From Lachnospiraceae bacterium UBA2734 (lineage in GTDB: Bacteria > Bacillota > Clostridia > Lachnospirales > Lachnospiraceae): a stretch of 37,869 nucleotides of DNA. Positions 8,059 through 15,608 of this stretch are shown here, one piece after another. Under the pieces are notes generated by a model. That model was given only the letters and a program-made list of their open reading frames with translations, did not search any database and had not been told where the DNA came from. The DNA is taken from NCBI GenBank assembly GCA_002353635.1, contig DEKA01000001.1, positions 39,055 to 76,923 of the forward strand, read 5' to 3'. The position numbers were made by a program, and so were the translations under genes. How positions within the stretch are numbered: position 1 is the stretch's first letter; each line of letters begins with the position of its first letter.

Positions 8059-9681
8059 TCAGTCCACGTACTTCTTCAGTGTTGCGCGAACTGCGCCGGG
8101 ACCTGCGATCTCCTGTGCGAAGAAATCGACAACCTTGTCTGCAAGGCCGACCTCCTCGAGGTCTACGCCGAAGACTGCCTTGTTCTTCAGAAGCGGAAGA
8201 ACCTTTGCCTTGATCTCTGCAGCAGAAGGAACGGTGCCGAGCTTGAAATCAGCGACATACTTCTGGCAGTCTGCAAGGAGCGGATCAGGTGAGGGCTCAA
8301 AAGCCTTGCCCTCGTCATCGACCGCCATCAGATAGCGGAGCCATCCTGCATGTACCAGCGGAATCATCTGAAGACTTGCGGGATCTCTGTTCGGATCAGC
8401 CACATAAGACTTGATCGTCTCGCCGTAACGGATGGAGAGCTTCTGGGATGTGTCGCAGGCAATTCTCTGCGGCGTATCGGGCATGAAGGGGTTCGGAACA
8501 CGCACCTGAAGAACGGTGTCGATGAACTTCTTCGGATTGAGAACGCCCGGATCTACAACAACCGGAAGGCCTTCCTTGTAGCCGAGTGTATTGACAAGGT
8601 TTACGAGCTCCTTGTCCTTCATCTCGTCGGAGATCTTCGTGAAGCCCAGAAGGCAGCCGTAGACCGCCAGTGCTGTGTGCAGAGGATTCAGGCAGGTCGT
8701 GACCTTCATTCTCTCGACATTGTTGACAGTGTCTCTGTCTGTGAAGATCACGCCGACATCCTGGAGCGCAGGTCTGCCGTTCGGGAACTTGTCCTCGACA
8801 ACGAGATACTCGGTCTCCTCAGCGTTGACGAAGGGAGCAACCCAGGTCTTCTTGGAAGTAACAACGGGATCAAGACCCTCGAGTCCATCCTCACGAAGAA
8901 TCTTCTCAACAGAAGCGTCCGGTCTGGGTGTGATCTTGTCGATCATGGACCAGGGGAAGGTCACCTTTGTCTCATCATTGATGTAAGCCTTGAAAGCAGG
9001 ATCAGCCTTGCCGTTTGCGATCCACTTGTCTGCGAATGCGCTCACAGCTGCATAGAGCTTCTCGCCGTTGTGAGAGCAGTTGTCTGTGCTGACCATGGCG
9101 ATAGGCTTCTGCCCCGCCTGGAATCTCGCATACAGAAGGGAAACAACCTTACCGAGATAGCTCTGCGGCTTCTCCGGGCCTGCTGCGAAGTCAGCTGTAA
9201 TGGAGGGCAGCTCCTCGCCGCGGCCGTTTACAAGTGCATAGCCCTTCTCTGTGATCGTAAAAGTAACGAGCTGCAGGGAATCCGCTGTGAAGATTTCCTT
9301 GAGTCTGTCGAACTCGGCCTTGTTCTCGGAATCCAGAATGCAGGACTCTCCGATGGAGCCGATGACTGTCTTCTCAACATTTCCGTCTGCCTTCAGAGTA
9401 ACGAGAACAGAGAGATTGTCATGCGGACGGTACTGCTTCTCGATGATCTCGTAGTCATAGCCCTCGACAACGGTGATGCCGGACTTCATCTCGCCCGCCT
9501 CGATCATTCTCTGTGCGAGGTTTGCATGAAATGCTCTGAAAATATTGCCGGCGCCGAAGTGCACCCATACCGGATGTGCCTTTGTCTCTGCCGCAACTGC
9601 CTCGATATCAAATGCCGGGAGCTTGTATCCCTTAGAGAGCCACTCCTCTTTATTCTTCAGTCCTTCAATGGTCAGCTTCAT
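8059..9681 (-). CDS. uxuB: Fructuronate reductase (mannitol dehydrogenase family)
   Basis: Catalyses the NAD-dependent interconversion of D-fructuronate and D-mannonate in glucuronate breakdown; the product feeds UxuA. It has 540 residues, the usual size for long-chain polyol dehydrogenases. The N-terminal NAD-binding part holds HFGAGNIFRAFHA; the catalytic helix carries the family pattern KVTTCLNPLHTALA with Lys, Asn and His. Mannitol or tagaturonate specificity cannot be excluded from motifs alone, but the adjacent uxuA makes fructuronate most likely. The ATG at 9681 follows GGAAGG; a longer reading frame to 9783 runs through the repeat-rich gap and is rejected. It is downstream of uxuA in the same transcript. 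Confidence 0.9.
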   Translation of the reverse strand: MKLTIEGLKNKEEWLSKGYKLPAFDIEAVAAETKAHPVWVHFGAGNIFRAFHANLAQRMIEAGEMKSGITVVEGYDYEIIEKQYRPHDNLSVLVTLKADGNVEKTVIGSIGESCILDSENKAEFDRLKEIFTADSLQLVTFTITEKGYALVNGRGEELPSITADFAAGPEKPQSYLGKVVSLLYARFQAGQKPIAMVSTDNCSHNGEKLYAAVSAFADKWIANGKADPAFKAYINDETKVTFPWSMIDKITPRPDASVEKILREDGLEGLDPVVTSKKTWVAPFVNAEETEYLVVEDKFPNGRPALQDVGVIFTDRDTVNNVERMKVTTCLNPLHTALAVYGCLLGFTKISDEMKDKELVNLVNTLGYKEGLPVVVDPGVLNPKKFIDTVLQVRVPNPFMPDTPQRIACDTSQKLSIRYGETIKSYVADPNRDPASLQMIPLVHAGWLRYLMAVDDEGKAFEPSPDPLLADCQKYVADFKLGTVPSAAEIKAKVLPLLKNKAVFGVDLEEVGLADKVVDFFAQEIAGPGAVRATLKKYVD

Positions 9682-9689
9682 ATTTTTTC

Positions 9690-9862
9690 CTTCCCGTGCC
9701 GCGTTCTTTGCGGCACCCTGAGGCAAAATCCGCGAAGGCGGTTTCGCCGATAGGATCATGCAGTCGATGACGCATCGCGGCATCGACTGCTATTTTCAGG
9801 GGGATGCATCGGCATCCTCCTGAAAATAATTCTTCCCGTGCCGCGTTCTTTGCGGCACCCTG
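9690..9862. repeat. Hairpin-rich gap between uxuA and uxuB with 31-bp direct repeats
   Basis: An exact 31-bp repeat stands at 9690-9720 and 9832-9862; each copy contains the perfect hairpin GTGCCGC-GTTCTTT-GCGGCAC. Between them are a 10-bp perfect stem (9760-9769 with 9781-9790) and a 15-bp stem with one G-T pair (9793-9807 with 9812-9826). One repeat copy supplies the GGAAGG ribosome binding site of uxuB. Part of this stretch (9697-9750) is related to a sequence near 32290-32342. It may be a small palindromic mobile element or an mRNA-stabilising structure. Confidence 0.8.
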
Positions 9863-9870
9863 TATGCGAA

Positions 9871-11022
9871 TTACTTATACAGCTTCTTGTTGTCCTCGAG
9901 CGCCTTCTCGCGGATGCCGGACGGAACGCCTCTTGTCTCCGCCTTGTCAATAGCCTCCCAGAGACCATTGATGTAGGTTGCGCCGAGTGCTCTGTCATAG
10001 AGGCCGTATCCGGGCATAACGCCGGGCTTGCCGACCTCATCCCAGATCATTCTGCCGTGATCGGGTCTGATCGGTCCGTCGAATCCTGTCTCATACAGAG
10101 CTCTTACGATCTCATACATATCGAAGCTGCCGTCGGAAGAAAGGTGAGCAGCCTCCTCGAAGTCGTAGTTCTCGCGGGACTTGTCGTTGAACTTGAGGTT
10201 TCTTACGTGTGCGAAGTGAATTCTTCCCTGCAGAGCTCTGATCATGTGCGGCAGATCGTTGTTGATATTCGTGCCGTAGGAGCCGGAGCAGAAGGTCACG
10301 CCGTTGTGCACATCGTCAACAGCCTTCATGAGGCGGATAATGCCTTCCTCGGAGTTGATGATGCGGGTGAGGCCGAATACGGACCATGCGGGATCGTCCG
10401 GATGAATGGCCATCTTGATGTCGTACTTGTTGCAGACAGGCATGATCGCCTTCAGGAAGTAAACGAGGTTCTGGAAGAGCTTCTCCCCGTCCACATCCTT
10501 GTACATAGCAAAGAGCTCCTTGATCTTGTCCATTCTCTCGGGCTCCCAGCCGGGCATTACGGTGCCGTTGGACATCTTCTGCACGGACTCAGCGAGGTGC
10601 TCGGGATCGATGGCGTCGATAGCCTTCTGGTTGTAGGCAAGACCTGTGGAGCCGTCAGGCTTCACGCGGGCGAGCTCTGTTCTTGTCCAGTCGAAGACGG
10701 GCATGAAGTTGTAGCAGACAAGGTGAATGTCCTCTTTGCCGAGGTTCTCCAGTGTCTGAATATAGTTATCAATGTAGTGATCTCTGTCCTTGTCGCCGAC
10801 CTTGATGGAGTCGCACACATTGACGGACTCGATGCCTGCGAAATGAAGGCCCGCATCCTCGACATCCTTCTTCAGGGAGCGGATTGCCTCGGGCTGCCAT
10901 ACCTCACCGGGAGTTGTGTCATACAGTGTTGAGATAATGCCGGTCACGCCGGGAATCTGGCGGATCTGCTGCAGTGTGACACTGTCAAAATTCTTGCCGT
11001 ACCAGCGGAATGTCATTTCCAT
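9871..11022 (-). CDS. uxuA: Mannonate dehydratase
   Basis: Removes water from D-mannonate to give 2-keto-3-deoxygluconate in the glucuronate pathway. It has 383 residues, a TIM-barrel enzyme of the xylose-isomerase-like superfamily, with the UxuA metal-site blocks in order: MAIHPDDPAWSVFG (His), GVTFCSGSYGT (Cys), HFAHVRNLKF (His) and IRPDHGRMIW (Asp). The N-terminus MTFRWYGKN is typical. Two ATG codons lie two codons apart; the first has AGGAAGGA about 9 nt upstream. It is the first gene of the uxuA-uxuB transcript and is divergent from the GntR regulator. Confidence 0.95.
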   Translation of the reverse strand: MEMTFRWYGKNFDSVTLQQIRQIPGVTGIISTLYDTTPGEVWQPEAIRSLKKDVEDAGLHFAGIESVNVCDSIKVGDKDRDHYIDNYIQTLENLGKEDIHLVCYNFMPVFDWTRTELARVKPDGSTGLAYNQKAIDAIDPEHLAESVQKMSNGTVMPGWEPERMDKIKELFAMYKDVDGEKLFQNLVYFLKAIMPVCNKYDIKMAIHPDDPAWSVFGLTRIINSEEGIIRLMKAVDDVHNGVTFCSGSYGTNINNDLPHMIRALQGRIHFAHVRNLKFNDKSRENYDFEEAAHLSSDGSFDMYEIVRALYETGFDGPIRPDHGRMIWDEVGKPGVMPGYGLYDRALGATYINGLWEAIDKAETRGVPSGIREKALEDNKKLYK

Positions 11023-11139
11023 AGTAGTGTTCCTTCCTTTCCATTCAGTGAGAAATTAATTTGTGCGTTGCAGAGATAATTGCTGTGTTCTTGTCTTAAT
11101 TGTGTGTGAAAATCATTACTGGTCTGAAAAATCATCTTC

Positions 11140-11157
11140 AAATGTATACCAGTTTTC
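11140..11157. promoter_or_regulatory. Operator-like site downstream of the uxuA promoter
   Basis: AAATGTATACCAGTTTTC holds the core GTATACCA found in the enterobacterial UxuR/ExuR operator (TGGTATACCA with A/T-rich flanks). It lies about 13 bp downstream of the proposed uxuA -10 box on the minus strand, where a bound repressor would block transcription. The 13-mer AAATGTATACCAG is repeated exactly at 26922-26934. Confidence 0.5.
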
Positions 11158-11164
11158 TAGGGCT

Positions 11165-11193
11165 ATAGTATTACGCCTTCCGGAAAATAGCAA
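11165..11193 (-). promoter_or_regulatory. Probable uxuA promoter
   Basis: On the minus strand TTGCTA (11193-11188) and TACTAT (11170-11165) are separated by 17 bp. The leader to the uxuA start is about 135 nt. Confidence 0.45.
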
Positions 11194-11281
11194 CACCTTT
11201 TTTTGTGAAATATCAAGTTTTCATTCCCTATGATCGCTTTTTGTTCTGTGCAGAATATTTCCTTCCTTCATGAATTTATAA

Positions 11282-11310
11282 TTGAAGATTCTCCGTCCAG
11301 GCTGTATACT
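11282..11310 (+). promoter_or_regulatory. Probable gntR promoter
   Basis: TTGAAG (11282-11287) and TATACT (11305-11310) are separated by 17 bp. The -10 box overlaps the operator-like sequence at 11303-11317, which suggests that the regulator represses its own gene. About 110 nt of leader precede the start codon. Confidence 0.6.
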
Positions 11311-11317
11311 AGTTTGA
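11303..11317. promoter_or_regulatory. Operator-like site over the gntR -10 box
   Basis: TGTATACTAGTTTGA differs at one position from TGTATACCAGTTT at 11143-11155. Its overlap with the -10 box fits autorepression. Confidence 0.45.
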
Positions 11318-11427
11318 TAAATCTTTGGCAATCGTTTAGTTCCCTCGAAAAGTCATCATTTCAGCGCAATTCGGAGTGATTCGAGATGGGATACTAAACG
11401 GATACAGTATTCTTGTCGAGGTTCATG

Positions 11428-12288
11428 ATGAAAACAATGACCCCTGTACCCCCTTCTTTCATAGATTCTTATTTTCAGCCGATTGCGGTCAGCGGACAAC
11501 CGGCCGCGGAAATGAGCGGAAATTCTTCTCTTCGGGAGGATCTCCCTCCGCAGAGTTCGGAAGCGGAGCGCGTCAGCCTCGCCGAGGCGACGCAGCCCGC
11601 CAGCCTTGCGGACACTGTCTACCATTATTTATGGGAGAAAATCGCGACGCTGGAATTGAAGCCGGGTACAAAGCTCAGCGAGGCCGGTCTTGCGAGGAAG
11701 TTTAACTGCAGCAGAATTCCCGTCCGCGAAGCTGTGAAGAGACTCAAGGACCAGGGGGCGCTCGATGTTTTTCCGCAGAGGGGGAGCTTCGTCAGTCTGA
11801 TCGACCTTCGCCAGGTGGAGCAGGTCAGGTATCTTCGCGAGGTTCTCGAAACCCACGTCGTTCTCGAGGACTATGACAGGGGACTTCTCGATACGCTTCT
11901 GCCGGTGCTCGACGCCATGATCAGAAGACAGGAGGAGAGCATCCGCTTCAACCGCCTGGAGGAGATTACGACACTCGATCAGGATTTTCATGATATTTTC
12001 TATCACGTGGGGCAGCGCGAGTTCGTGCAGTACCACACGGGGCGCTATGACATTCACTATATTCGCGCGCGCCGCTTTGCCCTCGGCATTGAGCGGAGCG
12101 ATAAGGACAGCGCAGACGACAGCCGCAACATTGTGCTGCAGCATGTGGACATCGTAGATGCCATCCGAAGGCACGACCGCGACAGACTCGCCGGTGACCT
12201 GGTCAACCACTTCCGAAACATCAATCGGACGCTTCGGGAGGGAATCGAGGAGGACGAATTCGATACCATCTTTACGAATCGGGAATGA
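11428..12288 (+). CDS. GntR-family regulator, FadR subfamily (probable uronate regulator)
   Basis: DNA-binding regulator, 286 residues from the ATG at 11428. After an unusually long, poorly ordered N-terminal stretch of about 60 residues comes a winged helix-turn-helix (LADTVYHYLWEKIATLELKP, KLSEAGLARKFNCSRIPVREAVKRL, then the wing QRGSFVS), followed by an all-helical FCD ligand domain with conserved polar residues (DQDFHDIFYHVG and a late QHVDIVDAI). Such regulators bind a sugar acid and a metal ion. It is divergent from uxuA with operator-like sites between, so control of hexuronate genes by mannonate, fructuronate or a related acid is inferred. GAGG lies 6 nt before this ATG; ATG 11425 is the alternative. 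Confidence 0.85.
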   Translation: MKTMTPVPPSFIDSYFQPIAVSGQPAAEMSGNSSLREDLPPQSSEAERVSLAEATQPASLADTVYHYLWEKIATLELKPGTKLSEAGLARKFNCSRIPVREAVKRLKDQGALDVFPQRGSFVSLIDLRQVEQVRYLREVLETHVVLEDYDRGLLDTLLPVLDAMIRRQEESIRFNRLEEITTLDQDFHDIFYHVGQREFVQYHTGRYDIHYIRARRFALGIERSDKDSADDSRNIVLQHVDIVDAIRRHDRDRLAGDLVNHFRNINRTLREGIEEDEFDTIFTNRE

Positions 12289-12353
12289 TCCGGAAGATCT
12301 ACGTCAGCCTCTTCGCTTTCACTATGCCATCTTCACGAACCGGGATTAATCCC
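12266..12353 (+). repeat. Duplication of the gntR 3' end
   Basis: The last codons and stop of gntR (12266-12292) are repeated at 12327-12353 with 22 of 27 bases identical. Both copies would encode IFTNR(E/D) followed by a stop. This looks like a decayed local duplication and has no evident function. Confidence 0.5.
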
Positions 12354-12796
12354 CGTAATGACCGATGAAAACCGCCGGTTCTCTTCGTGCATGAATATCC
12401 AGCTTATATGAATATTCATGCAGACTGGCATTCCTGTATACACGACTTTTTCTGAACATGAAAACATGCGGTTTGCCGTTGTCTTCATTGAGTTTGGGGT
12501 GTATGCAGGATTTGTGTGCATGAGGCCGCGTTCTTAATTGCACATAATTGTATAATAATTAAGATATTAGACAGTTTTGAAGTTTTGTTTATATTCTTTT
12601 TCGCTATTTCGCACTATAATATAGTAATCTAAGGAAGTGAAGGCAGAGCTGTCCGGAACACAATCCATGAGCGGACAGATGCCTGATCTTCGACTGCAGG
12701 CTGGTGAACAGGTCTGCGTACCGAGTCCGTAAGGCGGACTCATGATATGTTTATGCAGGGAGCATGTCAGAAGACACGCTGAGAGGAGTGATGGAA
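12354..12796 (+). promoter_or_regulatory. Intergenic region with promoter and folded leader before the 72-residue gene
   Basis: An 11-bp inverted repeat TGCATGAATAT/ATATTCATGCA lies at 12388-12398 and 12412-12422. An AT-rich stretch ends in TATAAT (12615-12620) with a weak -35. The RNA from about 12627 can form three hairpins: GGCA/TGCC around CTGTCCG/CGGACAG (12642-12683), GCAGGCT/GGTCTGC with wobble pairs (12696-12717), and GAGTCCG/CGGACTC (12723-12741). No T-tract follows, so the last hairpin is not an ordinary terminator. It matches no riboswitch class that I recognise. Confidence 0.45.
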
Positions 12797-13015
12797 ATGT
12801 CAGGCAGAGAACAACTGGCAGTGGCCATCGGCAATCAGTATGGTGTCGGCGCCTTATCAAAGGAAGAAGCTAGAAAGACGTATCATAATCTGATCGTTAC
12901 GCTGAACAGACAGGAATTCCTGAGCGTCAAAAAGGCACTGATGAATTGTCCGGCCGAACTGCCCAAAGAAAAAATCGGAGATGTCATGTCACTGATCGAT
13001 GAGATTGCGGACTGA
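12797..13015 (+). CDS. Small protein of unknown function
   Basis: Seventy-two residues, probably cytoplasmic and mostly helical, with no signal peptide, membrane segment or cysteine pair; the only cysteine is in MNCPAELPKEK. I do not recognise the family. The ATG at 12797 was chosen because AGGAG lies 8 nt upstream; ATG codons at 12764 and 12791 are poorly spaced. It has its own TATAAT and a folded leader of about 170 nt, long for such a small gene. A strong hairpin about 160 nt downstream could end its transcript. The frame is open throughout and has normal codon use, so it is probably real. Confidence 0.55.
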   Translation: MSGREQLAVAIGNQYGVGALSKEEARKTYHNLIVTLNRQEFLSVKKALMNCPAELPKEKIGDVMSLIDEIAD

Positions 13016-13170
13016 TCTCATGGCGGCCCGCGCCTTTCGGATTGCTGAGTCTGTCAATAAGATAATGTAATTGTTGATCACCTGTCTCGAATTGCTCCAC
13101 AATATGCTGCAATTCTTCCGAGGAGCGCTAAACAATTACAAGATAAATTTCATATTCAGTATCTGCATTG

Positions 13171-13205
13171 TATAATAGGTTGTCCCGGAGCAGTCCGGGG
13201 CAACC
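13171..13205 (+). promoter_or_regulatory. TATAAT box and strong hairpin before murD
   Basis: TATAAT at 13171-13176 (weak -35 TTCATA, 16 bp upstream) is followed at once by a 12-bp stem GGTTGTCCCGGA/TCCGGGGCAACC (13178-13189 with 13194-13205, one G-T pair) and then TTCGTCTTTT. It may be the terminator of the upstream small gene, a 5' hairpin of the murD mRNA, or both. Confidence 0.5.
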
Positions 13206-13228
13206 TTCGTCTTTTAATAGGAGAAACC

Positions 13229-14434
13229 ATGCAGACAACAGCAGACAAACTCAAAGATAAGAAGATTCTCATATGGGGCTACGGCCGTGAGGGCAAATCC
13301 ACAGAGAAATTTATTAAGGAGCACTGCTCCCCCGCCTCCGTTGAGGTATACGAGGGGCCGCGCAGCGGCATTCAGGATGACCGGTACGACCTTATTTTCG
13401 TAAGTCCCGGCATTCCGTACGAGGAGGACGCCCCCGCATTCGACAACCGCAGGTTTACGTCGCAGACAGAGCTCTTTCTCGAGGAGTTCGGCGCGCAGAC
13501 GGTGGGCATCACCGGCACAAAGGGAAAATCCACGACCAGTTCTCTCCTTGCTCATGTTCTCGAGGCCTGCACCGGTAAGAAGGTATATCTGATCGGCAAC
13601 ATCGGAAAGCCATGCTTTGACCACATTGCAGATATGGACGGGGATTGCATCGCTGTTTTCGAGCTCTCCTGCCATCAGTGCCAAAGGCTCCATGCTGATC
13701 CGCACGTGGCTGTTTTCCTGGATCTGTATGAGGACCACCTCGACAGATATCATACGATGGAGCACTACTTCGACGCGAAGTGCGGCATCACAAAGAGCCA
13801 GACGGCAGACGATATTCTCTATCTTGGTGATGAGGTGCCCGCCCTCACGACAAAGGCGCAGAAGCTCGTTGTAAAGAGAGACGGGAACTATCACTTTGAT
13901 CTGCGTCTGCCGGGCAGTCACAACCAGTACAACGCAGAATTCGTCTTCCGCATCGCGACGGAGGTCTACGGCTGCAGGGAAGAGGATGTCCGCAGGGCAA
14001 TGGCTGAGTTCACAGGTCTTCCGCACAGACTGCAGTATGCGGGCACCTATAACGGTGTAATGTACTACGATGACTCTATCTCCACCATTCCCGAGGCTAC
14101 GATCAATGCTGTGAACAGTATTCCGGAGACGAAAACCGTGCTGCTCGGCGGGATGGACCGCGGCATCGATTACGACATTCTGTACAGTTTCATCCGGGCG
14201 CACAGGGACATCACCTTTATTCTCGGTTACGCGTCCGGTGAGAGAATTTACGCGCAGGTGAAGGACTGCCCGAACGTCATTCTCGTGAAGGATCTGAAGG
14301 AGCAGGTCGCTAAGGCAAAAGAGATCACGCCTGTGGGATCCGCGGTGGTGATGTCGAACGCGGCAGCGTCTTATGGGTATTTCAAGAACTTCGAGGAGCG
14401 CGGCGATTATTACCAGCAGCTGATCAGAGAGTAG
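13229..14434 (+). CDS. murD: MurD-type UDP-N-acetylmuramoylalanine-D-glutamate ligase
   Basis: Adds D-glutamate to UDP-MurNAc-L-Ala with ATP in peptidoglycan precursor synthesis in the cytoplasm. It has 401 residues, short for MurD (about 440-450). The N-terminal UDP-binding Rossmann part starts KKILIWGYGREGKS; the ATP-binding P-loop is GTKGKST at about residues 96-102; the third domain ends with ASYGYFKNFEERGDYY, matching the MurD SFDxFKNFEERG signature. AGGAG lies before the ATG. It stands alone and is not in a division/cell-wall cluster, so it may be a second MurD or a MurD-like ligase with another substrate. Confidence 0.85.
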   Translation: MQTTADKLKDKKILIWGYGREGKSTEKFIKEHCSPASVEVYEGPRSGIQDDRYDLIFVSPGIPYEEDAPAFDNRRFTSQTELFLEEFGAQTVGITGTKGKSTTSSLLAHVLEACTGKKVYLIGNIGKPCFDHIADMDGDCIAVFELSCHQCQRLHADPHVAVFLDLYEDHLDRYHTMEHYFDAKCGITKSQTADDILYLGDEVPALTTKAQKLVVKRDGNYHFDLRLPGSHNQYNAEFVFRIATEVYGCREEDVRRAMAEFTGLPHRLQYAGTYNGVMYYDDSISTIPEATINAVNSIPETKTVLLGGMDRGIDYDILYSFIRAHRDITFILGYASGERIYAQVKDCPNVILVKDLKEQVAKAKEITPVGSAVVMSNAAASYGYFKNFEERGDYYQQLIRE

Positions 14435-14440
14435 CACGTC

Positions 14441-14595
14441 CGGTGCGGGGGATCCCGCGCCCGCAGCAAAGAAGCGCAAAGGGCAGACAAAAGAGTTGGT
14501 CGGTGCGGGGGATCCACCGCCCGGACGGGTTGGTCTACGGCGTTTTGCGTATGACGGGCACTTGTAAGGGAGATCCCGTGCCCGGACGGGTTGGC
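14441..14595. repeat. Three degenerate hairpin repeats after murD
   Basis: CGGTGCGGGGGATCC begins copies at 14441 and 14501; the second and third copies (14501-14534 and about 14555-14595) also share CCCGGACGGGTTGG. Each can form a short GC-rich hairpin, for example GGGCAC/GTGCCC in the third. The array fills most of the gap between murD and the next gene. No T-tract is present. Confidence 0.65.
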
Positions 14596-14618
14596 CAGCT
14601 ATATTTAAGGTGCAGAAG

Positions 14619-15536
14619 ATGAGCGATTTCTGGTGTGTCTATCCGGATCTTCCGGCAGGAAAGGGATTTGGGCTCTTTACGCCGGCGCACTGGGGGATGC
14701 TTGCCTTATGCGCGCTGCTGATCGCGGGGATCAGTGCCCTTTTTAGCTGTCTGACAAGAGATGAAGGCAGAAAAGCCTCCGCCTGCATAGACAGGTACGA
14801 AAAAAGCTCTGCCAAAAATCCGAACGCAAAGATCTTCAATCCAAATCTGAATCTGGAATTGTGCTGTCATAATCTGAGTAAAAAGAGAGAGGATGCCTTT
14901 CTGCGCATCCTCTCTCTTCTTATTCTCGGCGGCAATATTCTGCGGGATCTCTTTCTTCTGTCTGTGCACCGCATGAGCATCGCGTATCTTCCGCTCCATC
15001 TGTGCAGCCTCTCTATCTTTGTTTATCTTCTGTACGCCTTCCTGCCTGCGAGGCACAGGCGGCTCCGCGCTTTTTTCGGCGAGGTGAGTGCCGTTTTATG
15101 TGCGCCGGGCGCGCTCACTGCTCTTCTCTTTCCCGACTGGTCGGCGTACCCGCTCTTCAGCTTCATGAGTCTGCACAGCTTCGTCTGGCACGCCCTGCTG
15201 ATTGCTTTCCCGATTCTTCTCCTGCAGAGAGGCGCAATAAGACCATGCCTGCGTCACATCTGGATGCCGATCCTCTACCTCTTCGTCATCACGCCGCCCA
15301 TCTGGCTCTTCGATGACATCACCGGCTGCAACTACCTCTTTGTGCGGGTTCCGCTGGCGGGCACGCCGCTGGAACTGCTCGCAGATTCCTTCGGTGCCGG
15401 CTGGCGCGTCGGCTACGCCGCTCTTGTTTTCATTGTTATTCTGCTGGTGTATGCGGTGTTCGCACTGCTGCGGCGATGCGGAATTCTTCCTGCCGCAAAT
15501 GCCGAAAGGGTTTCCCGTCACAAAACGCACACCTGA
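14619..15536 (+). CDS. YwaF/TIGR02206 family integral membrane protein
   Basis: A 305-residue membrane protein with about seven predicted helices. The N-terminal FGLFTPAHWGMLALCALL, the central YLPLHLCSLSIFVYLL and the FPDWSAYPLFSFMSLHSFVWHALL block with conserved histidines fit the TIGR02206 (B. subtilis YwaF) family, whose biochemical role is not established. About 35 residues after the first helix (RKASACIDRYEKSSAKNPNA onward) look like an insertion relative to the family. The reading frame contains a perfect 14-bp inverted repeat at 14883-14918. The ATG at 14619 has AAGG 8 nt upstream; GTG 14610 overlaps that site. Confidence 0.75.
   Translation: MSDFWCVYPDLPAGKGFGLFTPAHWGMLALCALLIAGISALFSCLTRDEGRKASACIDRYEKSSAKNPNAKIFNPNLNLELCCHNLSKKREDAFLRILSLLILGGNILRDLFLLSVHRMSIAYLPLHLCSLSIFVYLLYAFLPARHRRLRAFFGEVSAVLCAPGALTALLFPDWSAYPLFSFMSLHSFVWHALLIAFPILLLQRGAIRPCLRHIWMPILYLFVITPPIWLFDDITGCNYLFVRVPLAGTPLELLADSFGAGWRVGYAALVFIVILLVYAVFALLRRCGILPAANAERVSRHKTHT
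14883..14918 (+). repeat. Perfect 14-bp inverted repeat inside the YwaF-like gene
   Basis: AAGAGAGAGGATGC (14883-14896) and GCATCCTCTCTCTT (14905-14918) enclose 8 nt and are followed by CTTATTCT. The hairpin is as strong as many terminators yet lies within the coding sequence. Confidence 0.7.
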
Positions 15537-15608
15537 AATTGGCCGTTATACGGTCGTTATTTTCCTGAAAGCCGGGACATCATAACCTTCCCCGATGCGG
15601 TGTGACGC

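Noticed and set aside
9682..9783. N-terminal extension of uxuB by 34 residues
   Set aside because: The extension runs through the repeat-rich gap, does not look like a dehydrogenase, and the ATG at 9681 has a proper ribosome binding site.
12435..12441. Another TGTATAC downstream of gntR, and one within the terminator at 424-430
   Set aside because: The 7-mer is too short; a few chance copies are expected, and the flanking CCAG/CTAG is missing.
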